In this document: piece by piece, positions 1 to 6,536 of the stretch
Numbering within the stretch: the first letter of the stretch is position 1
How the letters are laid out: each line of letters opens with the position of its first letter
Assembly: GCA_023451855.1 (NCBI GenBank)
Contig: JAEXXY010000126.1
Coordinates: 1-11,588, forward strand
Source of the DNA: Actinomycetes bacterium
Lineage (GTDB): Bacteria; Actinomycetota; Actinomycetes; Actinomycetales; Dermatophilaceae
Direction of reading: 5' to 3'
Length of the DNA: 11,588 nucleotides
Made by a program: the position numbers and the translations under genes
Notes under the pieces: model-generated
What the model was told of the DNA's origin: nothing
The model's database searches: none
Seen by the model: only the letters and a program-made list of their open reading frames with translations

Positions 1-295
1 CGACGAGGAGCACGCCGTCGCCGGCCGACTCGCCCTCGAGGCTGTCGCGCCACGCGCTCGCGAAGGCCCGCGGCTCGAACTGCGACAGCACCTCCGGGGC
101 GAGCACGCTCGCGTAGGCCTCCCGGAAGACGACGGCCTGCACGAGCCCGACGGCGGGGGCGTCCGAGGTGCGGGCGACGCGGACGCTGGCGTCGGCCACC
201 GGCCCCCGGTCGTCTCCGTGGTCGTGGCTGTGCCCGTGGTCGTGCTCGTGGTTGGGCCCGTGCTGGTGCTGCGCGTCGTCGTGGGGGAGGTTCAC
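1..295 (-). CDS. GNAT-family N-acetyltransferase with histidine-rich N-terminus (partial, 5' end only)
   Basis: This is the first 98 codons of a gene that continues past the left edge. The GTG start at 295-293 is preceded by an in-frame TGA and by an AGAGG box 8 nt upstream, so an earlier start is excluded. Residues 1-31 are hydrophilic and carry nine histidines, including an unbroken alternation H16-x-H18-x-H20-x-H22-x-H24-x-H26, a pattern typical of Zn/Ni-binding tails. From about residue 36 (VRVARTSDAPAVGLVQ) the sequence resembles the start of GNAT acetyltransferases, with the usual F/W-REAY element (FREAYASVL) and an aromatic W-R-D-S-L stretch. The acetyl-CoA-binding motif would lie beyond the window, so substrate and activity cannot be judged. 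The gene is divergent from the phenylacetate operon with an 80-bp spacer. The GNAT call is by resemblance only; the His-rich leader is seen directly. Confidence 0.7.
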   Translation of the reverse strand, partial: MNLPHDDAQHQHGPNHEHDHGHSHDHGDDRGPVADASVRVARTSDAPAVGLVQAVVFREAYASVLAPEVLSQFEPRAFASAWRDSLEGESAGDGVLLV

Positions 296-339
296 CCCGG
301 CATCCTCTCAGCCGCGCCGCGACACCCGGAGGGGCCACT

Positions 340-375
340 TTGTCGAGGGTGGCGCCCTTCTCGCATACTGGACAC
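340..375 (+). promoter_or_regulatory. Putative paaA promoter giving a leaderless mRNA
   Basis: A -35-like TTGTCG (340-345) and a -10-like CATACT (364-369) are separated by 18 nt. The -10 box is followed by only six bases before the paaA ATG at 376, so transcription would begin at or next to the start codon. No Shine-Dalgarno sequence precedes that ATG, which agrees with leaderless translation, common in actinobacteria. The spacer holds a small hairpin-capable repeat, AGGG (346-349) and CCCT (355-358) with a five-base loop, which could be an operator half-site pair. Inferred from sequence alone. Confidence 0.5.
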
Positions 376-1428
376 ATGTATGGCAATGACGTCATCGACC
401 CGAACGAGCCGCTCAACGCGGCCGAGACTGCCGAGTACGACGCGGCGCTCGCGGACGGCCAGCAGGCCGAGCATCTTCCGGGTGACGGCGGGGGCTTCGA
501 GGCCCTCATCGCGGCCGACCAGCGCATCGAGCCGCGCGACGACATGCCGGAGAAGTACCGCCAGACGCTGATCCGCCAGATCGCCCAGCACGCGCACTCC
601 GAGATCATCGGGATGCAGCCCGAGGGCAACTGGATCACGCGCGCGCCGAGCCTGCGCCGCAAGGCGATCCTCATCGCCAAGGTGCAGGACGAGGCCGGCC
701 ACGGGCTCTACCTCTACAGCGCCGCCGAGACCCTCGGCATCGACCGGCAGGAGCTGCTCGAGCGGCTCCACGACGGCCGGCAGAAGTACTCCTCGATCTT
801 CAACTACCCGACCCTCACGTGGGCCGACTGCGGGGCCATCGGCTGGCTCGTCGACGGCGCGGCGATCATGAACCAGGTGCCGCTGTGCCGCTGCTCCTAC
901 GGGCCGTACGCGCGCGCCATGATCCGTGTCTGCAAGGAGGAGTCCTTCCACCAGCGGCAGGGCTTCGAGATCCTCTGGAACCTCATGCGCGGCACCGAGG
1001 CGCAGCAGGCCATGGCCCAGGACGCCGCGAACCGCTGGTGGTGGCCGGCCCTGGCGATGTTCGGCCCGCCCGACACCGGCGAGGCGGCCAAGGGCGGCCA
1101 CACCGAGCAGTCGATGGCGTGGGGCATCAAGCGGTTCAGCAACGACGACCTGCGTCAGAAGTTCGTCGACATGATGGTGCCGCAGGCCGAGAAGCTCGGC
1201 ATCGCGTTGCCCGACCCCGAGCTGCGCTGGAACGAGGAGCGCGGCCACTACGACTTCGGCGAGATCGACTGGGACGAGTTCTGGCAGGTCCTGCGCGGCG
1301 ACGGGCCGTGCAACGCCGAGCGCATCGAGCACCGCCGGCGCGCCCACGACGACGGCGCGTGGGTCCGTGAGGCCGCCAACGCGTACGCGGCCAAGCAGGC
1401 CGAGAAGACGAAGGAGAGTGCCGCGTGA
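376..1428 (+). CDS. paaA: 1,2-phenylacetyl-CoA epoxidase catalytic subunit PaaA
   Basis: PaaA is the di-iron oxygenase subunit that epoxidises the aromatic ring of phenylacetyl-CoA, the committed step of aerobic phenylacetate breakdown; it acts in the cytosol in a PaaABCE complex. The 350-residue product closely resembles E. coli PaaA (309 aa) from about residue 48 to the end, e.g. RQIAQHAHSEIIGM, KVQDEAGHGLYLYSAAETL, KYSSIFNYPTL and KEESFHQRQGFE. Likely iron ligands by comparison with the family are E76, E106, H109, D160, E189 and H192. The extra N-terminal ~40 residues are acidic and of low complexity. I chose the ATG at 376 because a promoter-like pair ends just before it; an in-frame TTG at 340 coincides with the -35 box and would add 12 atypical residues. 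It is the first gene of paaABCDE and overlaps paaB by 4 nt. Confidence 0.97.
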   Translation: MYGNDVIDPNEPLNAAETAEYDAALADGQQAEHLPGDGGGFEALIAADQRIEPRDDMPEKYRQTLIRQIAQHAHSEIIGMQPEGNWITRAPSLRRKAILIAKVQDEAGHGLYLYSAAETLGIDRQELLERLHDGRQKYSSIFNYPTLTWADCGAIGWLVDGAAIMNQVPLCRCSYGPYARAMIRVCKEESFHQRQGFEILWNLMRGTEAQQAMAQDAANRWWWPALAMFGPPDTGEAAKGGHTEQSMAWGIKRFSNDDLRQKFVDMMVPQAEKLGIALPDPELRWNEERGHYDFGEIDWDEFWQVLRGDGPCNAERIEHRRRAHDDGAWVREAANAYAAKQAEKTKESAA

Positions 1429-1742
1429 GCGGAGGTTCGGACGCAGCCGCCCCCTCGAGCGAGAGGAGCTGGCCGCTGTGGGAGGTCTTCGTGCGCGGTA
1501 AGCGAGGCCTGTCGCACGTGCACGTCGGGTCGCTGCACGCCCCTGACGCCGCGCTCGCGCTGCGCAACGCGCGCGACGTCTACACGCGCCGCCAGGAGGG
1601 CGTCTCGATCTGGGTCGTGCGCGCCGACGACATCACGGCGAGCAGCCCCGACGAGAAGGACTCGTTCTTCGACCCGGCCGCCGACAAGATCTACCGGCAC
1701 CCGACGTTCTACGACGTGCCCGAGGACGTCGAGTACCTGTGA
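1425..1742 (+). CDS. paaB: 1,2-phenylacetyl-CoA epoxidase subunit PaaB
   Basis: PaaB is a small non-catalytic subunit needed for assembly of the phenylacetyl-CoA epoxidase complex. The 105-residue product matches the E. coli protein (about 95 aa) along most of its length: WPLWEVFVRGKRGLSHVHVG (residues 16-35), YTRRQEGVSIWVV, and FFDPAADKIYRHPTFYDVP near the C-terminus. The first 15 residues are a Ser/Ala-rich extension. The GTG start lies inside the paaA stop as a GTGA overlap, with a strong AAGGAG box at 1411-1416, 8 nt upstream, so translation is both coupled and independently primed. Its length and position between paaA and paaC are standard for the operon. Confidence 0.96.
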   Translation: MSGGSDAAAPSSERSWPLWEVFVRGKRGLSHVHVGSLHAPDAALALRNARDVYTRRQEGVSIWVVRADDITASSPDEKDSFFDPAADKIYRHPTFYDVPEDVEYL

Positions 1743-2551
1743 CCGACGTGAACCAGCCCCTCCAGACGCAGGCCGCCTCGACGACCGTGCCCACCTCGTC
1801 CGTCCCCACCGCCGACTACCTCGTGGGCCTCGCCGACGACGCCCTCGTCTACGCCCAGCGTCTCGCCGAGTGGATGACCAACGCGCCACAGATCGAGGAG
1901 GACATGGCCCTGGGCAACATCTCGCTCGACCTCCTCGGCCAGGCGCGTGCCCTCTACCCGTACGCGGGCTCCCTCGACGGCACCGGCCGCCTCGAGGACG
2001 ACTTCGCGATGGTCCGCGACGAGCGGCAGTGGCGCAACGTCCACCTCGTCGAGCAGGAGCGCGGCGACTTCGCCGACGAGATGGCCCGGCTCCTGTGGTT
2101 CTCCGCCTACCAGGTCGAGCTGCACACGCGTCTTGCCGGGTCGTCCGACGACGTCGTCGGCGGCGTCGCCGCCAAGGCGACCAAGGAGGTGCGCTACCAC
2201 CTCGACCACGCCACGCTGTGGGTCTGCCGGCTGGGCGACGGCACCGACGAGTCGCGCCGGCGCATGCAGGCCGCGCTCGAGCGGGTCGCCCCTTACGTCG
2301 CAGAGCTGTTCGACGACGACGACGCATCCGTGCTCGCCGCCTCCAGTGGCTTCGGCGTGCTCCCGTCGGCCCTCGAGGAGCCGGTGACGCGACGCGTCCA
2401 CGACGTGCTCGCCGAGGCGACGCTGACCGTGCCCGACGCCCCGGCGTGGCGTTCGCGTGGCGGACGGGTCGGCGTCCACTCGCGTCCGATGGGCTACCTG
2501 CTCGCCGAGCTCCAGCACATCGCCCGGTCGCACCCCGGGGCAACCTGGTGA
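1739..2551 (+). CDS. paaC: 1,2-phenylacetyl-CoA epoxidase structural subunit PaaC
   Basis: PaaC is a ferritin-fold subunit that pairs with PaaA as a structural partner; the family lacks a functional di-iron site. The 270-residue product aligns with E. coli PaaC (248 aa) through YLVGLADDALVYAQRLAEW, EEDMALGNISLDLLGQAR, the RDERQW segment, KATKEVRYHLDHATLWV, LGDGTDESRRRMQ, and the ending LLAELQHIARSHPGATW. About 20 hydrophilic residues precede the conserved region. The GTG start forms a GTGA overlap with the paaB stop. The ribosome site is weak (GAGGA about 12 nt upstream), so translation probably depends on coupling to paaB. A later start cannot be ruled out, but the 4-nt overlap matches the operon's other junctions. 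Confidence 0.96.
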   Translation: MTDVNQPLQTQAASTTVPTSSVPTADYLVGLADDALVYAQRLAEWMTNAPQIEEDMALGNISLDLLGQARALYPYAGSLDGTGRLEDDFAMVRDERQWRNVHLVEQERGDFADEMARLLWFSAYQVELHTRLAGSSDDVVGGVAAKATKEVRYHLDHATLWVCRLGDGTDESRRRMQAALERVAPYVAELFDDDDASVLAASSGFGVLPSALEEPVTRRVHDVLAEATLTVPDAPAWRSRGGRVGVHSRPMGYLLAELQHIARSHPGATW

Positions 2552-3090
2552 CGGCCGTGGCCACCGAACAGCCCACTCGCTCAGGCGTCGAGTTCTCGGA
2601 CTCGGCTGTCGCGCAGGCGATCTCGCGCATCCCCGACCCCGAGGTCCCGGTCATCAGCATCGCCGACCTCGGCATCCTGCGTGCCGTCGAGGTCGACGAC
2701 GAGACGCGGACGCTCGTCGCCACCGTGACGCCCACCTACAGCGGGTGCCCGGCCATGGAGGCCATCGCCGACCGCATCGTCTTCGCCGCACGCGAGCACG
2801 GCTACGACGCCACGGTGCGCACCCTCCTGTCCCCGCCGTGGACCACGGACTGGATGACCGACGAGGGCCGCGCGGCCCTGCACCGGTTCGGCATCGCCCC
2901 GCCCGGCCCCGTGTCGGCGGCCGACGTGTCGGGCCCGGTGCTCGTGCGCCTGGCCCGGCACGTCGTGGCCTGTCCACGCTGCGGCTCCGACGACACCACC
3001 GAGATCGCCCACTTCGGCTCGACCGCGTGCAAGGCCCTGCGCCGGTGCAACGCGTGCCTCGAGCCCTTCGACGAGTTCAAGGCCATCTGA
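2548..3090 (+). CDS. paaD: Phenylacetate pathway Fe-S maturation-type protein PaaD
   Basis: PaaD belongs to the MIP18/DUF59 family and is thought to serve iron-sulfur cluster assembly for the epoxidase system, probably for the reductase PaaE. The 180-residue product has the family signature IPDPEVPVISIADLGILR (residues 28-45), the TPTYSGCPAME segment with the conserved Cys at residue 67, and SPPWTTDWMT. Its C-terminal zinc-ribbon-like module has cysteines at 142, 145, 161, 167 and 170 (CPRC, ACK, CNAC), ending PFDEFKAI as in E. coli PaaD. The GTG start gives a third GTGA overlap, with paaC. The same reading frame is open far upstream across paaC, but that part is a frame shadow. Confidence 0.95.
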   Translation: MTAVATEQPTRSGVEFSDSAVAQAISRIPDPEVPVISIADLGILRAVEVDDETRTLVATVTPTYSGCPAMEAIADRIVFAAREHGYDATVRTLLSPPWTTDWMTDEGRAALHRFGIAPPGPVSAADVSGPVLVRLARHVVACPRCGSDDTTEIAHFGSTACKALRRCNACLEPFDEFKAI

Positions 3091-4239
3091 ATGACCGACC
3101 TCACCACCGACGCGACGAGCGTCGCCCGTCCCGACAGCGACGCGCCGGCTCGTCACCGGGCCCGCTTCCACCCCCTGCGCATCGCCTCGGTCGAGCGGCT
3201 CACCGACGACGCCGTCGCGGTGGCCTTCGAGGTCCCCGACGAGCTCGCCGACGAGTTCGCCTTCCAGCCGGGCCAGCACCTGACCGTGCGCGCCACGATC
3301 AACGGCGAGGAGGTGCGCCAGTCGTACTCGATCTGCCAGTCCCGCAACGCTGCCGGCATGGAGCACCTGCGCCGGGTTGCAGTCGCCCGCGTGCCGGAGG
3401 GGCGGATGTCGACGTGGATGAACGACGTCGTCGCCCCCGGTGACGTCGTCGAGGTCATGACGCCGCTCGGGTCGTTCACGTGCCCGACGCACCCAGACCT
3501 CGCCCGCCACCACGTGGCGATCGCGGCCGGCTCGGGCATCACGCCGGTGCTGTCGCTGCTGGCGACGGCGCTCGAGGAGGAGCCGCTCTCGCGCGCGACG
3601 CTCCTGTTCGGCAACCGGCGCACCAGCTCGGTGATGTTCCTCGAGGAGCTCGAGGACCTCAAGAACCGGTTCCCCGGGCGCTTCCACCTCGTCAACGTCC
3701 TGTCCCGCGAGGCCCAGGACGTCGAGCTCTTCCACGGCCGCCTCGACGCCGAGCGCCTCACCGCCATCTTCGACCGGCTCCTGCCCGTCGGGACGGTCAA
3801 CGAGTGGTACCTCTGCGGACCGTTCGGCATGGTCACCGGGGCCGAGGCGCTGCTGCGCGAGCGCGGCGTCGACCTGCACCACGTGCACCACGAGATCTTC
3901 CACGTCGACGACGGCACCGAGCCGAAGCGCAAGGTCGTCGTCGACGAGGGCGCGCCGCCGGAGGCCACGGTCACGGTCAACCTCGACGGCCGCACCACGG
4001 TCATCCCGATGCCGAGCAAGGACGAGACGATCCTCGACGCGACGCTGCGCGCCCGACCCGACGCGCCGTACTCGTGCACCGGCGGCGTCTGCGGTACGTG
4101 CCGGGCCCGCCTCGTGTCGGGCCAGGTGCGGATGGACCGCAACTACGCCCTCGAGCCCGAGGAGGTCGAGGCCGGCATCGTCCTCGCCTGCCAGAGCCAC
4201 CCGGTCACCGACGAGGTCTCGCTCGACTACGACGCCTGA
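3091..4239 (+). CDS. paaE: 1,2-phenylacetyl-CoA epoxidase reductase subunit PaaE
   Basis: PaaE is the electron-transfer subunit: it takes electrons from NAD(P)H through FAD and a plant-type [2Fe-2S] cluster to the PaaA di-iron centre. The 382-residue product shows the three modules in order. The FAD-binding domain has RQSYS at 76-80. The NAD(P)-binding domain has GSGITP at 147-152 and CGPFGM at 242-247. The C-terminal ferredoxin domain has cysteines 329, 334, 337 and 367 in the C-x4-C-x2-C-x29-C spacing. E. coli PaaE is about 356 aa; the extra length is a 20-30 residue N-terminal tail. The ATG directly follows the paaD TGA with no gap and has AAGG 8 nt upstream. It is the last recognisable paa gene; no paaK, paaG, paaH, paaZ or paaR homologue is in the window. 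Confidence 0.96.
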   Translation: MTDLTTDATSVARPDSDAPARHRARFHPLRIASVERLTDDAVAVAFEVPDELADEFAFQPGQHLTVRATINGEEVRQSYSICQSRNAAGMEHLRRVAVARVPEGRMSTWMNDVVAPGDVVEVMTPLGSFTCPTHPDLARHHVAIAAGSGITPVLSLLATALEEEPLSRATLLFGNRRTSSVMFLEELEDLKNRFPGRFHLVNVLSREAQDVELFHGRLDAERLTAIFDRLLPVGTVNEWYLCGPFGMVTGAEALLRERGVDLHHVHHEIFHVDDGTEPKRKVVVDEGAPPEATVTVNLDGRTTVIPMPSKDETILDATLRARPDAPYSCTGGVCGTCRARLVSGQVRMDRNYALEPEEVEAGIVLACQSHPVTDEVSLDYDA

Positions 4240-4265
4240 CGCGTCTCGCCAGGGCCGGCACGGCA

Positions 4266-4289
4266 GGGACCCCGGGTCTCCCGCGCGGG
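4266..4289. terminator. GC-rich palindrome pair after paaE, possible weak terminator
   Basis: Two short palindromes adjoin in the 62-nt gap after paaE: GACCCCGGGTC (4268-4278) and CCCGCGCGGG (4280-4289). There is no T-tract. In this GC content such palindromes arise often by chance, and a box that could serve as the next gene's ribosome site (GGGGAAGAG, 4287-4295) overlaps the second one. It may terminate part of the paa transcripts, or simply be spacer. Confidence 0.2.
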
Positions 4290-4301
4290 GAAGAGCCCGC
4301 G

Positions 4302-5483
4302 GTGGTTGCGCGTTCAACGGACGTGGAACGCGTGGAGGTCGTCGTCATCGGTGCCGGTCAGGCCGGCCTGTCGGCGGCCCACCACCTCAAGCGCCTCGGC
4401 GTCGACCCCTTCGTCGTCCTCGACGCGGACGACGCGCCCGGCGGTGCCTGGCAGCACCGCTGGGACAGCCTGTCGATGCGCGACGTGCACGGCGTGGCCG
4501 ACCTGCCCGGGCTCGCCTTCGACGGTGCCGACCCCGACAGCCGCGCCAACGTGGCCGTGCCCGCGTACTTCGCCACCTACGAGCGGCACTTCGACCTTCC
4601 CGTGCTGCGGCCCGTGCGCGTGACACGCGTCGAGGCGGTCGACGACGAGCCCGACGGACCGCTCCGCGTCGACACGACGGCCGGTACCTGGCTGACCCGC
4701 TCGGTGGTCAACGCGACCGGCACCTGGCGCTCGCCGTTCCTGCCGGCGTACCCCGGGGCGCAGGCCTTCCGGGGCCGACACCTGCACACCGTCGACTACT
4801 CCGGCCCGGACGACCTCGCCGGCCAACGGGTCGTCGTCGTGGGCGGCGGCGCATCGGCCGTGCAGATCCTCGGCGAGATCGCGCCGGTAGCGCACACGAC
4901 GTGGGTCACCCGCCGCGAACCGGTCTGGCGCACAGGACCGTTCACCGAGGACGCCGGCCGCCAGGCGGTCGCGCTCGTCGAGGAGCGGGTCGCGCACGGT
5001 CTGGCGCCGCAGAGCGTCGTCGGCGTCACCGGCCTGGCGCTGCGACCGCAGGAGGCGCGCGCCGCCGAGCTCGGCGCCTACCGCCGCAGGCCGATGTTCG
5101 AGCGCATCGAGCCCGACGGGGCCCGGTGGTCCGACGGCACGTTCGAACCTGCCGACGTCATCCTGTGGGCCACCGGCTTCCGCCCGACGGTCGGGCACCT
5201 CGCGCCGCTGCACCTGCGCGGCGAGCACGGCGGGATCCGGCTGCGGGCGCCGTACGACCGGCACACCTTCACCACCTCGACCGCCGACCCACGGGTCCAC
5301 TTCGTCGGCTACGGGCCCTCCGCGTCGACGATCGGGGCCAACCGGGCCGGTCGCGCCGCCGCCCGCGCCGTCGTCGACCAGCTCGGCGCGGACCACGCCA
5401 CCCCCGAGGCCCGCCCCGCCTGCCGCGTCCGGCCGTGTGCATCCGGGGGGGCCCTGACCCCGCCTGATGCACACGCCACGTGA
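4302..5483 (+). CDS. FAD/NAD(P)-dependent monooxygenase, CzcO/FMO-like
   Basis: This is a two-dinucleotide-domain flavoprotein of about 393 residues. The FAD-binding GAGQAG motif is at 17-22, an FMO/Baeyer-Villiger-type FxGxxxH motif (F156, G158, H162) follows, then the NADPH-binding GGGASA at 181-186 and the C-terminal ATG motif (ILWATGFRPT, about 287-296). The family oxygenates small organic molecules or acts as an uncharacterised CzcO-like oxidoreductase; the substrate cannot be told. GTG 4302 is preferred because GGGGAAGAG ends 6 nt upstream; GTG 4323 is an alternative. It lies 62 nt after paaE on the same strand, so it may be co-transcribed with the phenylacetate genes, though it is not a known member of that pathway. 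The last ~13 codons before the stop are formed by the 5435-5474 palindromic repeat, so its native C-terminus was probably replaced or extended. The catalytic domains are intact. Confidence 0.85.
   Translation: MVARSTDVERVEVVVIGAGQAGLSAAHHLKRLGVDPFVVLDADDAPGGAWQHRWDSLSMRDVHGVADLPGLAFDGADPDSRANVAVPAYFATYERHFDLPVLRPVRVTRVEAVDDEPDGPLRVDTTAGTWLTRSVVNATGTWRSPFLPAYPGAQAFRGRHLHTVDYSGPDDLAGQRVVVVGGGASAVQILGEIAPVAHTTWVTRREPVWRTGPFTEDAGRQAVALVEERVAHGLAPQSVVGVTGLALRPQEARAAELGAYRRRPMFERIEPDGARWSDGTFEPADVILWATGFRPTVGHLAPLHLRGEHGGIRLRAPYDRHTFTTSTADPRVHFVGYGPSASTIGANRAGRAAARAVVDQLGADHATPEARPACRVRPCASGGALTPPDAHAT
5426..5435 (+). repeat. Left copy of 10-bp direct repeat (possible target-site duplication)
   Basis: CGTCCGGCCG is identical to 6583-6592. 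Its last G is also the first base of the left palindrome, so the repeat abuts the element edge. It falls inside the 3' end of the monooxygenase gene. With about 72% GC, a rough chance estimate for such a match within a few bases of both edges is under one in a thousand, but this was recognised after the fact. Confidence 0.5.
5435..5474. repeat. Palindromic element, left copy
   Basis: Perfect 9-bp outer arms GTGTGCATC (5435-5443) and GATGCACAC (5466-5474) enclose two inner paired blocks: GG (5445-5446) with CC (5463-5464), and GGGG (5448-5451) with CCCC (5458-5461). Single mismatches (C/T and G/G) separate the blocks and the loop is six bases. It matches 6539-6578 at 34 of 40 positions and shares the same block layout. 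It lies between the converging monooxygenase and DUF559 genes, and encodes the monooxygenase's final residues. It could act as a bidirectional terminator, although there is no T-run. Confidence 0.85.
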
Positions 5484-5492
5484 GTCGGCGGG

Positions 5493-6467
5493 TCAGGCAG
5501 CGCGGGTCAGTCGGAGGACGCAGTCCCTTCGCCGGCACGGCCGGGGCGAGCCGCGCCAGCCCCTCACCTGCAACAGGGACCCGACCTCGTCGGCGAACGC
5601 GCACGGCGTGGCGGCGACCTCGGTCCAGTAGCCGCGCACCGTGAGGCGGCCCTCCAGGGCCGAGGCGCGGTCGCGCCGGCCGTCGCGGACCCGGCCTGCC
5701 CAGCCCTCGTGTCCCAGGCGCCCGTCGATCTCGAGGACCAGCTGCTGGTCCGTGTACAGGTTGTCGCAACGCCGTGCCTGGCCGAGGACGGCTTGCCGCA
5801 CTGCTGTGGGCAGGGCGTGCGCGCGTTCGACGTCACGGATGTACCGGATCTCGGCTGCAGACTCCGCACCGGACCCGATGTCGGCCAGGCACTCCCGGAG
5901 GAGGGAGCCATGCGCCTGTCCCGGTCGGGCCGCCAGCGCCTCGAGAAGACGCGGCTCGGAGGTCAACCCCTGCTGGCAGGCACGAGCGACGAGGCCGAGC
6001 ACACGGTCGATCGGCTCGTCCTTGCCGACGTCCAGGACGCTGTGTTCGACCGTCGTCCGGTGCGGCCAGGCCGTCGGGTGGACACGCTCGTCGAAGTGAC
6101 GCGTTCGGGTCACGATGAGGTGCCTGCGCACGGGTGCGCGTCGAGTAGCCGGGAGGAGGAGATGCGTGGTGGGTGGTTCTCGCCGCTCCAGGCCCCACGC
6201 GAAGCGGGCGCTCACGCCGGTCAGGGCCACGCGGCCGCCCACCGACAGCATCGCGGCCACGGTGCGAACCTCCCAGTCGTCTCGCCCGGGAATCGTGAGA
6301 TAGACCCCTGGATGCGGTGCTGTCCACCGGCCCGATGCCACGGCCCAGCGAAGGGATTCGACGCTGAGCCCTGCGTCGAGCGCCTGGGTGCGGGTGACGA
6401 GTCCCGCCTGGCCGAGCCCCCTGGCGCGAAGCAGCGGTGACTGCTCGAGGAACCGGTCGGCGCGCAT
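5493..6467 (-). CDS. DUF559 protein: AbiEi-like N-terminal region plus Vsr-like nuclease domain
   Basis: The 324-residue product has two parts. Residues about 18-120 (AGLVTRTQALDAGLSVESLR, GRWTAPHPGVYL) resemble the winged-helix and adjoining region of AbiEi-family antitoxin-like proteins. Residues about 230-305 resemble DUF559, a Vsr-like PD-(D/E)XK fold: CDNLY with D235, LVLEIDGRLGHEGW with E246 and D248, then RDGRRDRASALEGRLTVRGYWTEV. The active-site acidic residues appear present, so nuclease activity is plausible but unproven. The ending GWRGSPRP-C is typical of the family, so the 3' end looks native. The ATG at 6467 is chosen; no good ribosome site precedes it, and an in-frame ATG at 6578 lies inside the right palindrome and would add 37 atypical Cys/His-rich residues. 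About 23 of the first 105 codons end in A or T, against about 7 of 100 in dapA (hand count), which suggests recent acquisition. It converges on the monooxygenase with a 9-nt gap between stop codons. Confidence 0.85.
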   Translation of the reverse strand: MRADRFLEQSPLLRARGLGQAGLVTRTQALDAGLSVESLRWAVASGRWTAPHPGVYLTIPGRDDWEVRTVAAMLSVGGRVALTGVSARFAWGLERREPPTTHLLLPATRRAPVRRHLIVTRTRHFDERVHPTAWPHRTTVEHSVLDVGKDEPIDRVLGLVARACQQGLTSEPRLLEALAARPGQAHGSLLRECLADIGSGAESAAEIRYIRDVERAHALPTAVRQAVLGQARRCDNLYTDQQLVLEIDGRLGHEGWAGRVRDGRRDRASALEGRLTVRGYWTEVAATPCAFADEVGSLLQVRGWRGSPRPCRRRDCVLRLTRAA

Positions 6468-6536
6468 CAGCCCATGGTCGGTGCGACAGGCGGTCTCGAC
6501 CCTGGTTCCTCCACAGGCGTGGTCCGGGGACTCGTG

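Noticed and set aside
218..250. Possible CRISPR or microsatellite array from short CGTGGT-like units
   Set aside because: The 6-nt units are codon pairs of the His-x repeat in a coding frame. There are no spacers or longer repeats.
168..389. Plus-strand peptide with Val/Leu-rich, membrane-like stretches near the left edge
   Set aside because: The hydrophobic run is the antisense of the GAC/CAC-rich His leader of the GNAT gene. It has no ribosome site and runs into the paaA promoter.
1870..3090. A long frame that would fuse an N-terminal extension to PaaD
   Set aside because: The extension is the wrong frame of paaC (Arg/Pro-rich shadow). PaaD similarity begins after GTG 2548, which overlaps the paaC stop like the operon's other junctions.
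3480..4301. Extension of the monooxygenase frame upstream into paaE
   Set aside because: The extra residues are an Arg/Pro-rich shadow of paaE. The FAD-binding motif begins soon after GTG 4302, which has its own ribosome site.
2581..4317. A 578-residue minus-strand open frame opposite paaD and paaE
   Set aside because: Shadow of two genes with clear catalytic motifs; the predicted protein has no recognisable domain.
5709..6440. Plus-strand open frames opposite the DUF559 gene
   Set aside because: No recognisable domain. The minus-strand reading matches DUF559/AbiEi-like features and a family-typical C-terminus.
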